Below, piece by piece: positions 41,331 to 48,339 of a DNA stretch of 64,000 bases. The notes beneath the pieces were generated by a model that saw only the letters and a program-made list of their open reading frames with translations, was not told where the DNA came from and searched no databases. The position numbers were made by a program, and so were the translations under genes. The stretch is taken from positions 124,001 to 188,000 of the forward strand of contig NZ_CP139970.1 in assembly GCF_034424545.1 (NCBI RefSeq), written 5' to 3'. Within the stretch, counting starts at the first letter, position 1; every line of letters starts with the position of its first letter. Origin of the DNA: Trinickia caryophylli. Lineage in GTDB: Bacteria; Pseudomonadota; Gammaproteobacteria; Burkholderiales; Burkholderiaceae.

Positions 41331-42599
41331 ATGAATGCCCAGCCCGCCATTCTCGTTCTCAATGCCGGTTCGTCGAGCATCAAGTTCGGCCTTTTCGACT
41401 GTGGTGCCGGAGAACCGCCCCGCCGTGCGATCAGCGCAGGCGAAGTAGCCGGCATCGGCACAGCCACGACAACACTGACGATCGACGGGCAGCCTTCGCG
41501 CCGCCTGAGCGCCCCGGTTGCCGACGGCCCGCCGCCCAATGTTCCCCCGGACCCTTACCGGGCGGCGCTCGCGCCGATCGTCGCGTGGATCGCCGACGAG
41601 TTGCCGCAGGTACGCCTGACAGCCGTGGCGCATCGCGTCGTGCATGGAGGTCTGCATTACTCGGCCCCCGTGGTGGTCGACGAGCGCGTGCTGCAGGAAT
41701 TGCGCACATTGATTCCATTGGCCCCGCTGCACCAGCCCCACAACATCGATGCAATCGAAGTCATGCAGCGGGCCTGCCCCGGCGTCGCGCAGGTCGCCGT
41801 ATTCGATACGGCGTTTCACCGCACCTTGCCGCGCGACGAGCAACTGCTGCCGCTACCCCATGCCTGGTTCGACGAGGGCGTGCGCCGTTATGGCTTTCAC
41901 GGCCTTTCTTACGAGTACCTGAGTATCGCGCTCGCCGAAGCGTTCGGCGAGGCCGCGCGCGCACGCGTGATCGCCGCGCATCTCGGCAGCGGCGCCAGCC
42001 TGTGCGCGCTTTCGGGCTTGCGCAGCGTCGCCACGACCATGGGCTTTTCGGCGCTCGACGGCTTGATGATGAGCACGCGCTGCGGCGCCATCGATCCCGG
42101 TGTCGTGCTGCATTTGATGGACGTTCGAGGGCTCACGCACGAAGCGCTCGGGGCGCTCCTTTATCACGACGCGGGCCTCAAGGGTGTTTCCGGCGTATCG
42201 GGCGATCCGCGCGTACTGCTCGCGCGCGAAGCCGATGACGAACGCGCGCGCGACGCGCTCGCGCTCTACGTGCATCGGATCGTGCGCGAAACCGGCGCGC
42301 TCGCCGCGCTGCTCGGCGGCCTCGACATGCTCGTGTTCACGGCCGGAATCGGCGAGCACAGTGCACCGGTTCGCGCCCGCGTCTGCGCCCGGCTCGGGCT
42401 TTTCGGCGTCGAACTCGACGACGAGGCCAACGCGGCGAATGCCCATGTCATCTCGCGGGCATCGAGCCGCGTGACAGTCGTCGTCGAGCCGGCCAACGAG
42501 GAATGGATCGCGGCGCGCGCTGCCTGGCAGCTCCTCGGCACCTGCAGTGCCGGCTCGCTTGATCCAGATCAGGACGACACGCGCCCCGTTTGCCGATGA
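41331..42599 (+). CDS. ackA: Acetate kinase
   Basis: 422 residues from the ATG at 41331 (AGAGGAG upstream). ASKHA motifs: ILVLNAGSSSIKFGLF, HRVVHGG, FDTAFH, AHLGSGASLCAL and FTAGIGEHSAPVRARVC. It makes ATP from acetyl-phosphate, a fermentative role that fits the low-oxygen context. No pta gene is in the window. Confidence 0.95.
   Translation: MNAQPAILVLNAGSSSIKFGLFDCGAGEPPRRAISAGEVAGIGTATTTLTIDGQPSRRLSAPVADGPPPNVPPDPYRAALAPIVAWIADELPQVRLTAVAHRVVHGGLHYSAPVVVDERVLQELRTLIPLAPLHQPHNIDAIEVMQRACPGVAQVAVFDTAFHRTLPRDEQLLPLPHAWFDEGVRRYGFHGLSYEYLSIALAEAFGEAARARVIAAHLGSGASLCALSGLRSVATTMGFSALDGLMMSTRCGAIDPGVVLHLMDVRGLTHEALGALLYHDAGLKGVSGVSGDPRVLLAREADDERARDALALYVHRIVRETGALAALLGGLDMLVFTAGIGEHSAPVRARVCARLGLFGVELDDEANAANAHVISRASSRVTVVVEPANEEWIAARAAWQLLGTCSAGSLDPDQDDTRPVCR
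42559..42572. promoter_or_regulatory. FNR-box-like site inside the ackA 3' end
   Basis: TTGATCCAGATCAG, one mismatch to the FNR consensus, centred about 69 bp before the universal stress protein start. It lies within the last codons of ackA. Confidence 0.55.
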
Positions 42600-42634
42600 T
42601 CGGAGCATCGACTCGTTCGCAAACGGAGGTTTTC

Positions 42635-43105
42635 ATGTATCGACGCATCATTGCCCCCATCGATGGCAGTCCGACGTCGGCCCGCGCCTTCGACGCGGCG
42701 CTGGATTTCGCCAAAGACAGCGGCGCCACGCTTGCGCCGCTTTACGTCGTAGACGTGCCGCTCATCGGTGCCGACGCGCCCGGCTACGATCCGTCCATCG
42801 TCCGCAACGCGCTGTTCGAGGAAGGCGAGCGGCTGATGTCCGAAGCCCGCGCGAAGATGGAAGCGGCAGGCGTGACGGGCGAGCCGCACCTGGCCGAGAC
42901 GACGGGCCTGGGGGACGATATCGCCCACTGCATCCTGAAGCTTTGCAGGGAATGGCCCGCCGATCTCGTGATCATGGGCACGCACGGACGCCGCGGCTTT
43001 CAACGCCTCGTGCTGGGGAGCGTGGCCGAACAGTTCCTGCGCATCTCGTGCTGCCCCGTGCTGTTGATTCCGGCGGGCGAAGCCGGCGTGCCGCAGCACG
43101 GCTGA
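42635..43105 (+). CDS. Universal stress protein (UspA family)
   Basis: 156 residues from the ATG at 42635 (CGGAGG upstream). MYRRIIAPIDGSPTSARAFDAAL and the ATP-loop signature GTHGRRGFQRLVLGSVAEQFLR are clear. Usp proteins accumulate under low oxygen in Burkholderia. It pairs with a second Usp at 47578 on the other side of the inserted RiPP operon. Confidence 0.94.
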   Translation: MYRRIIAPIDGSPTSARAFDAALDFAKDSGATLAPLYVVDVPLIGADAPGYDPSIVRNALFEEGERLMSEARAKMEAAGVTGEPHLAETTGLGDDIAHCILKLCREWPADLVIMGTHGRRGFQRLVLGSVAEQFLRISCCPVLLIPAGEAGVPQHG

Positions 43106-43116
43106 CCGTGTGCGAC

Positions 43117-43143
43117 GGCGGCCTCTGTCACCGGCCGCCTTTC
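43117..43143 (+). terminator. Weak hairpin after usp
   Basis: Arms GGCGGCC (43117-43123) and GGCCGCC (43133-43139) with a nine-base loop, followed by TTT. A plausible weak terminator separating usp from the RiPP operon. Confidence 0.45.
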
Positions 43144-43220
43144 CCGATCCTTTGCCGAAGCCGCGCTGGTGCACGAATCAATAAACCTGATCTCCACGCC
43201 AGGCACACCAATTACCGTAG

Positions 43221-43238
43221 GGTAACAATGGTGTTACC
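43221..43238. promoter_or_regulatory. Perfect inverted repeat GGTAACA-N4-TGTTACC
   Basis: GGTAACA at 43221-43227 and TGTTACC at 43232-43238, spacer ATGG. Size and symmetry suit a dimeric regulator. It lies about 230 bp upstream of the precursor peptide start. The regulator is unknown. Confidence 0.55.
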
Positions 43239-43249
43239 GCCTCCATTAA

Positions 43250-43263
43250 GATAATCCTTACAA
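43250..43263. promoter_or_regulatory. Motif GATAATCCTTACAA (copy 1)
   Basis: Fourteen identical bases recur at 48201-48214 upstream of the fnr gene, with a further CTTAC 20-23 bases downstream in both copies. This suggests a common regulator for the RiPP operon and fnr. Confidence 0.5.
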
Positions 43264-43466
43264 TCAATTCCGCAATTTACTTACGATCTTTTAAGGAATC
43301 ATGAGATTTTAAATTTCGACGTCCCACAGTCAAGAGTCGCGAATGGATTCGACCAATTCAATGTCTTCACCATGTAAAAAAACTCTGCTAGAGTGATATG
43401 CGATTTGGCTCATTCGCCATAAGCGGTGGCCGAATCGCTCTTATTTCACAAACTCGCGGAGTTGCC

Positions 43467-43547
43467 ATGAAGAACATGATCAGTGTGGTGTCGAAGCTCG
43501 TCCGTATCCTCGGCGGTCATAAGCTGGGCTATATCTACACCTACTAA
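43467..43547 (+). CDS. RiPP precursor peptide with C-terminal GYIYTY core
   Basis: 26 codons. ATG at 43467 with CGGAG five bases upstream; it begins MKNMISVVSKLVRIL and ends GGHKLGYIYTY before TAA. The leader (1-~20) is basic and amphipathic. The core places Tyr at 22, 24 and 26. Cittilin precursors (27 residues, core YIYY) and the short aromatic cores of biarylitides are the nearest known parallels; in those a P450 links aromatic side chains. A terminator hairpin follows directly and the P450 gene begins 57 bp after the stop. Being a very short gene, coding is inferred from the ribosome-binding site, position and core. Confidence 0.8.
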   Translation: MKNMISVVSKLVRILGGHKLGYIYTY

Positions 43548-43556
43548 AGGCACGTA

Positions 43557-43584
43557 AAAAGGGAGGCCCGCGTGCCTCCCTTTT
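43557..43584 (+). terminator. Terminator/attenuator between precursor and P450
   Basis: Arms AAAAGGGAGGC (43557-43567) and GCCTCCCTTTT (43574-43584), loop of six bases. The stem and T-run are those of a rho-independent terminator, but further genes in the same direction begin 20 bp later. Partial read-through would give excess precursor over enzymes, as in other RiPP operons. Confidence 0.8.
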
Positions 43585-43603
43585 CTCCACTCCGCTGCTG
43601 CGC

Positions 43604-45046
43604 GTGATGGCGAGCGTACATACCATGTTTCGTGCCGAGAACGTTCCTCCAGGCCCCAAAGGCAAGCCGTTCATCGGCAACGTCAGCGCATTTTCTGAAG
43701 ACCCGTTGCAATTCCTGCTGGATTGCTCGCGGCGGTATGGCGCGCTCGTGCGCATCGCGAAGCGTACATACCTCGTGAACGATCCGGAGCTGATCAAGCA
43801 GGTATTTCACGAAAGGGACGGCCTGTTTTCAAAGACAGATCCGACCGAAGGCGAGCGCCGCTCCGCTTTTCCGGCGTCGGTCATGAATAGTTCGGGCGAA
43901 GACTGGCAAAACAAGCGGCGAAAGCTTCAGCCGGCTTTTCAAAAGGCGCTGGTCCTTCGCAGCGCGGAACAGGCATTCTCTTCGGCGAATGCATTCCTGT
44001 CCCGTTGGCATGGCGCTCCATTCACACACGACGCGCGGGAAGATATGGGCACGCTGTGCATGGATATCGGCAGCCGCTTTCTTTTCGACGCGCCCGCGCA
44101 GGACGCGGAAACGGAGAGTATCGCCGAGACGGTCGATGCCATCATGAAACTTACGCGCAGCCAGCTCCGGATACCATCGTGGGTGCCTACGGCAGGCAAC
44201 CGCCGCCTTCGTCGCGCCCGCGCCCGGCTGGATGAGGCGATGAGCCACATCGTCCAACGCTACCGTCAGTCGGCATCGGGCCGCCCTTGCCTTCTCGGCA
44301 CGCTGTTCGCCGAAGACGAGAGCGGGCAATCGGCTTGGCTGCGCGACGAACTGGCGACGATGATCATGTCCGGGCTCGAACCGATGGCCGACGGACTGAC
44401 GTGGACGCTCTGGCTGCTGGCCCGACATCCTGGCATCCAGCATGACGTCTACCGCGAAATCACCACGGTCATGGGCGAGCGCACATCGATGGCGGCAGAG
44501 GACCTCGCCCGGCTGCGTGTCACGGAGGCGGCCGTCAAAGAATCGCTGAGACTCTACCCGCCCGCGTGGATGACGGGACGCATCGCCACACGCGAGTGCG
44601 TGTTCGGCGGTTTTCATGTTCCGGCGGGCACGATGCTGATGATCAGCCAATGGGTCTCGCATCGCGATCCGCGCTATTTCGCGTATCCGGACGAATATCG
44701 GCCCCAGCGCTGGCTTGACCGCGAGGGCGCGGCCGCGTTACCGGCCTACGCCTATTTCCCGTTCGGCGGAGGCCAGCGCAAGTGCATCGGCAGCCATCTG
44801 TCGATTACGCAGATGATGGCAGTGGTCGCCGCGGTCATTCGCGGCTTCGATCTGCAAATGGCACCCGATGCAAAGGTCCAGCCCTATCCCGCGCTCGTGC
44901 TCCGCCCCCAGGGCGTCCGACTGACTGTCGCCCCGCGGTCCCCGTCATTTCCTCTCGACCTGGATCCGGAAGCCCGAGCGGCCGAACCGACGGCATCGAC
45001 ATTCTGGCGCTCCAAGCCAGCGCTATTGGAACCCGACCATGAGTGA
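43604..45046 (+). CDS. Cytochrome P450, probable peptide-crosslinking enzyme
   Basis: 480 residues from a GTG; the ATG of the next codon (43607) is equally possible. Heme ligand Cys394 in FGGGQRKCIG, ExxR as KESLRLYPP (313-316), and PERF-type YRPQRW. The I-helix segment is MIMSGLEPMADGLTWTL: the usual AG-(D/E)-T-T reads SGLEPM, so the acid is kept but the oxygen-activating Thr is Pro/Met. Loss of that Thr is known in P450s that couple phenols rather than hydroxylate. The context makes Tyr-Tyr or Tyr-Ile crosslinking of the precursor core the likely reaction. It overlaps the next gene by eight bases. Confidence 0.9.
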   Translation: MMASVHTMFRAENVPPGPKGKPFIGNVSAFSEDPLQFLLDCSRRYGALVRIAKRTYLVNDPELIKQVFHERDGLFSKTDPTEGERRSAFPASVMNSSGEDWQNKRRKLQPAFQKALVLRSAEQAFSSANAFLSRWHGAPFTHDAREDMGTLCMDIGSRFLFDAPAQDAETESIAETVDAIMKLTRSQLRIPSWVPTAGNRRLRRARARLDEAMSHIVQRYRQSASGRPCLLGTLFAEDESGQSAWLRDELATMIMSGLEPMADGLTWTLWLLARHPGIQHDVYREITTVMGERTSMAAEDLARLRVTEAAVKESLRLYPPAWMTGRIATRECVFGGFHVPAGTMLMISQWVSHRDPRYFAYPDEYRPQRWLDREGAAALPAYAYFPFGGGQRKCIGSHLSITQMMAVVAAVIRGFDLQMAPDAKVQPYPALVLRPQGVRLTVAPRSPSFPLDLDPEARAAEPTASTFWRSKPALLEPDHE

Positions 45047-45950
45047 AACACGCTACCCGACCAAGCAGCGCGAATACCCGAGCAAGTTCTTCGATTCGGC
45101 CGTGTGGAACGATTTCGCGTTCCGCGAGGGCGATATCGTGATAGCCAGCTACGCAAAAGCGGGCACGACCCTCACGCAGCAAATCGTTGCACAGTTGCTG
45201 TTTGACGGCGCCGAAGAGACCGATGTGTCCAAAATCTCGCCCTGGCTCGATGCTGTCTATCCAGACAGGCCAACGCGGCTCGCGCTCGTGGAATCGCAGC
45301 GCCATCGGCGTTTCCTGAAAACCCACCTCCCGGTGGACGCGCTCGTGTTTTCGGCGAAGGCCAAATACATTTACGTGGCGCGGGACGGCCGCGACATTGC
45401 GTTGAGCCTCTACGATCATCAATCAGCCATCTCCCAGCAGCCACCGCTGAGCACGGACGGCGGCACACCGGGGCGCCTGCGCGTCGTCGCCCCGCCGCCG
45501 CTCTCGGCCGTCGACCATTTCAATGGCTGGCTCGACGGGAACGGGCATCCGTTCTGGCCTTTCTGGGAAAGCGTGCGCTCATGGTGGAACGTGCGGTCAC
45601 TCCCGAACGTGCTGATCGTGCATTTCGCGGACCTGATATGCGACATGCCCCGCGAAATCCGGCGCATCGCCGAATTTCTCGACATATCCGTCGACGCATC
45701 GCGTTGGCCGGACATCGTGCGGCACTGCGGTTTCGACTACATGAAGGCACATGCAGCCCGCTACGTCCCGCAGGGCGCGGGGCTTTGGAAGGACGGCGGG
45801 CGGGCCTTTTTCAGCAAGGGACGCCACGGCCGCTGGCAAGGCGTGCTGCCTGCCGAGGCCAGTGAGCGGTACAAGCGGCGTGCTGTCGACGAACTAGGCG
45901 GTGAATGCGCCTTGTGGCTCGCAGCCGGCAACGCCGGAGATACGCAATGA
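45039..45950 (+). CDS. Cytosolic-type (aryl) sulfotransferase
   Basis: 303 residues. PAPS 5'-phosphosulfate loop SYAKAGTTLTQQI (37-49), catalytic FLKTHLP (92-98, as the KTHLP of phenol SULTs) and the 3'-phosphate motif YVARDGRDIALSLYDH (112-127). The family transfers sulfate from PAPS to phenols, which here suggests O-sulfation of core tyrosines. It starts eight bases inside the P450 gene; the stop overlaps a 23-codon coupling ORF (ATGA). Confidence 0.93.
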   Translation: MSETRYPTKQREYPSKFFDSAVWNDFAFREGDIVIASYAKAGTTLTQQIVAQLLFDGAEETDVSKISPWLDAVYPDRPTRLALVESQRHRRFLKTHLPVDALVFSAKAKYIYVARDGRDIALSLYDHQSAISQQPPLSTDGGTPGRLRVVAPPPLSAVDHFNGWLDGNGHPFWPFWESVRSWWNVRSLPNVLIVHFADLICDMPREIRRIAEFLDISVDASRWPDIVRHCGFDYMKAHAARYVPQGAGLWKDGGRAFFSKGRHGRWQGVLPAEASERYKRRAVDELGGECALWLAAGNAGDTQ

Positions 45951-46018
45951 GCACGCCGTACGCGGTCGCATCTTGCGCAACCCGCGAGCGCACGATTTTT
46001 TCACGAGCCCCAAGATGA
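45947..46018 (+). CDS. 23-codon coupling ORF between sulfotransferase and methyltransferase
   Basis: Starts at the ATGA overlapping the sulfotransferase stop (45947-45950) and ends in a TGA overlapping the methyltransferase ATG (46015-46018). The peptide (MSTPYAVASC...SRAPR) has no known relative. It most likely keeps ribosomes moving to the methyltransferase, but could be the relic of a longer N-terminus. Confidence 0.3.
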   Translation: MSTPYAVASCATRERTIFSRAPR

Positions 46019-46818
46019 ACACGTCTGCAACACAGAACGCCTCCCAGACCAATTACGACGCCTTTGCGGCCTTCTACGACACCTGGCACGACCGATGGCC
46101 GGAAAACGCGAAGGCCAACTGTGTGGAGACGCTCTCGCGACTGGCGAACGGCACGGATGTCCTCGAACTGGCGATCGGCACCGGCCGAATCGCGCTGCCC
46201 CTGTCCATGCGCGGGTTGAAAGTATCGGGCGTGGACAACTCCGTCCGCATGCTCGACAAACTGCGCGAAAAACCCGGCGCCGAGCAACTGTCGCTCGTGT
46301 GCGGGAACTTCGCTGACATCCCGGTCCAGGGACAATTCGGGCTCATCTATATTGTCGTGTCGTTCGGCTATTTGCTGAACCAGAAAGAACAGCTGCGCTG
46401 CCTCGAGAATGTCCGCGCAAAGCTGGCGCCCGGCGGCGCGTTCGTCATTCAAACGGTCGTCCCCGGCCCCGAAATCTTCAACGGCACCGGTACGCTGGAC
46501 GATCTGTTCGACGTCCCCTCGACGGCAGGGGGTGAAACCGATGCGGTCATGCTGCTTTGCTCGAAGACCGATCTGGTCCGGCAGGTGATCGACCAGCGCG
46601 TGATCGTACTTGGCGACGACGCGCCGAAGATCTACACGCACCAGCGGCGCTACGTATGGCCGTCCGAACTCGACATGATGGCGCGCGCTGCCGGCCTGGA
46701 GCTCGAGTCGCGCTGGGGTAGTTGGACCCAGGAGCCATTCACGCAGAAAAGCCGAAGCCAGATCTCGGTCTATCGGCGGCATCGAGACGCGGCGAGCGAA
46801 CGCAAAGGCCTCGAATGA
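46015..46818 (+). CDS. Class I SAM-dependent methyltransferase
   Basis: 267 residues from the ATG at 46015 (MNTSATQNASQTNYDAFAAFYDTWH). Motif I is VLELAIGTGRIALPL, then VSGVDNSVRML and LAPGGAFVIQTVVPG. It is of the small-molecule type common in natural-product clusters; cittilin biosynthesis also uses one methyltransferase. Target (phenol O-, N-terminal or carboxyl methylation) is unknown. The stop overlaps the next start (ATGA). Confidence 0.9.
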   Translation: MNTSATQNASQTNYDAFAAFYDTWHDRWPENAKANCVETLSRLANGTDVLELAIGTGRIALPLSMRGLKVSGVDNSVRMLDKLREKPGAEQLSLVCGNFADIPVQGQFGLIYIVVSFGYLLNQKEQLRCLENVRAKLAPGGAFVIQTVVPGPEIFNGTGTLDDLFDVPSTAGGETDAVMLLCSKTDLVRQVIDQRVIVLGDDAPKIYTHQRRYVWPSELDMMARAAGLELESRWGSWTQEPFTQKSRSQISVYRRHRDAASERKGLE

Positions 46819-47495
46819 GCTTGAAAGTGATCGGCGCCGGATTAGGGCGCACGGGCACGCTCTCTTTGAAGCTGGCGCTGGAGCATATCGGCTTCGGCCC
46901 GTGCTATCACGCCATGGAGATCGGCGCCACGCTGCGGAGATCGCTGCCTTTATGGCTCGACGCGATACACGGCGAGCCCGACTGGGACGCAATCTTCGAC
47001 GGCTACGCGGCCACGGTGGATTATCCCGCTTGCTGTTTCTGGCCTGTGCTGCTCGCACGTTTTCCCGACGCACGGGTGATTCTCTCCGTTCGCGACGCCG
47101 ATGGCTGGTTCGACTCGGTTCAGGAGACGATTTTTTCTCCGCGGGGCGCCAATCCGCTATTCGGTACGGCAGGGCGCGCGCTGAGCGAGTTTCTAAGGCG
47201 CGATTTCGGCGAAAGGATCGCCGACCGGGCGTTCATGACCGACTATTTCAGGCGCTGGAACCAGGCCGTCGTAGACTCGGTTCCGGCCGAGCAACTGCTC
47301 GTCTTTCCGGCGGAAGCGGGTTGGGAGCCGTTATGTGCTTTTCTCGGGGTCCCCGTGCCGAACGTACCCTACCCGCGCCTGCATGAGCGCAAGACGCGCG
47401 CAGACGGAGCACGGCAGCGTGCGCTTCCGTCCGACCCCGCCGAGCTCGAAACAAGGCTGCGCGCCTATTTGGACAGTTTGAGCGCCGGCTCATGA
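46815..47495 (+). CDS. Second sulfotransferase (P-loop, Sulfotransfer_4 type)
   Basis: 226 residues from the ATG at 46815. Start MSLKVIGAGLGRTGTLSLKLALEHIGF is the PAPS-loop of the group often misannotated as NAD-dependent epimerase; VILSVRDADGWFDSV is the 3'-phosphate motif. It is a different family from the upstream enzyme, so two distinct sulfations, or one sulfation and one redundant step, are possible. It is the last gene of the RiPP operon. Confidence 0.87.
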   Translation: MSLKVIGAGLGRTGTLSLKLALEHIGFGPCYHAMEIGATLRRSLPLWLDAIHGEPDWDAIFDGYAATVDYPACCFWPVLLARFPDARVILSVRDADGWFDSVQETIFSPRGANPLFGTAGRALSEFLRRDFGERIADRAFMTDYFRRWNQAVVDSVPAEQLLVFPAEAGWEPLCAFLGVPVPNVPYPRLHERKTRADGARQRALPSDPAELETRLRAYLDSLSAGS

Positions 47496-47577
47496 CGCGA
47501 AGCGCGGCATGCCCTGCCGCTCGAATATTGCGCCGGCTTCATTGCGCGAGCCGGCCGTGATCGCTGCCGGCGGGCGA

Positions 47578-48054
47578 TCAAAGCTCGGCCACCGGCTTTC
47601 CCGCTTCGGCATCGTGGCGCACGAGCAGCACCGGCACGTCGGCCGCACGCAGCAGCGACTCGGCGACGCTGCCGAGCAAGACGCGCCGCACACCCTGCCG
47701 GCCGTGCGTGCCCATGACGATCAATTCGGCCTCGAACTCGTCAGCCACGCGCGCGATGACGGCGGCGATACTTTCTCCATACGCATCGACGGCACGCGTG
47801 GTGCCTTGCACGTGGCAGGCAGCGAAGCGCTCCGCCGCCTCCTCGAGCGCCGCCGTGGCCGACTCAATCGCGGCCGCGCTCGCGCCTTCCTCCCCCTGGT
47901 AGACGGCCCCGACGTCGACGAGCTGGGGGGCATGCTCGACGACGCTGATGGCGACGACCGATGCGCCCGACGTCCTGGCGATTTTCACCGCCTCGTCGAG
48001 CGCGAGACGAGAGGCGCGACTGCCGTCGACGGCAGCGAGAATCTTCTTGTACAT
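47578..48054 (-). CDS. Universal stress protein (UspA family)
   Basis: 158 residues, MYKKILAAVDGSRASRLALDEAV ... GTHGRQGVRRVLLGSVAESLLR with the ATP loop complete. It converges with the RiPP operon. An FNR-like box lies about 84 bp upstream. It is distinct from, not a recent duplicate of, the Usp at 42635. Confidence 0.94.
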   Translation of the reverse strand: MYKKILAAVDGSRASRLALDEAVKIARTSGASVVAISVVEHAPQLVDVGAVYQGEEGASAAAIESATAALEEAAERFAACHVQGTTRAVDAYGESIAAVIARVADEFEAELIVMGTHGRQGVRRVLLGSVAESLLRAADVPVLLVRHDAEAGKPVAEL

Positions 48055-48131
48055 GAGAGTCCTCCGGGGCTGTCGCCCGTTGCACGGATGTGTTCGTGCA
48101 ATAAGTGTGCGATGGCTGCGCCCCGCCCGGC

Positions 48132-48145
48132 TTGACCGAAATCAA
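48132..48145. promoter_or_regulatory. FNR-box-like site between usp and fnr
   Basis: TTGACCGAAATCAA, one base off the FNR consensus, centred about 84 bp before the usp start. It could also affect the divergent fnr-type gene. Confidence 0.65.
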
Positions 48146-48200
48146 CGGCTGCCGCCAATCCGCACGCCTGACGAATCGGCGCTTTCCGGTGCCGCCGTAG

Positions 48201-48214
48201 GATAATCCTTACAA
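48201..48214. promoter_or_regulatory. Motif GATAATCCTTACAA (copy 2)
   Basis: Part of GTAGGATAATCCTTAC, with an AGGAT-A-ATCCT palindromic core, about 130 bp before the fnr-type start. Identical over 14 bases to the site at 43250 upstream of the RiPP precursor. Confidence 0.5.
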
Positions 48215-48339
48215 CGCTTCGCGAACACTTACCGCAGTTTCGTACGCCGCCGATAGGTTTTCTCCGAGTGAACTTCCATACTTTCGCCATGGAAACCACT
48301 GCGGTGCCGATGTGCCCGCGACCACCGGCGGAGGCCAAG

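Larger units (their letters stand above)
43144..43466 (+). promoter_or_regulatory. AT-rich upstream region of the RiPP operon
   Basis: About 320 bp with markedly lower GC than either flank and no gene. It holds a perfect inverted repeat at 43221-43238 and the motif GATAATCCTTACAA at 43250-43263, both described separately. A candidate -10-like TAGAGT near 43390 has no obvious -35. It looks like the control region that travelled with the operon. Confidence 0.6.

Noticed and set aside
47532..47555. Hairpin GCCGGCT/AGCCGGC after the RiPP operon
   Set aside because: Seven-base stem without a T-run; too weak to call a terminator.
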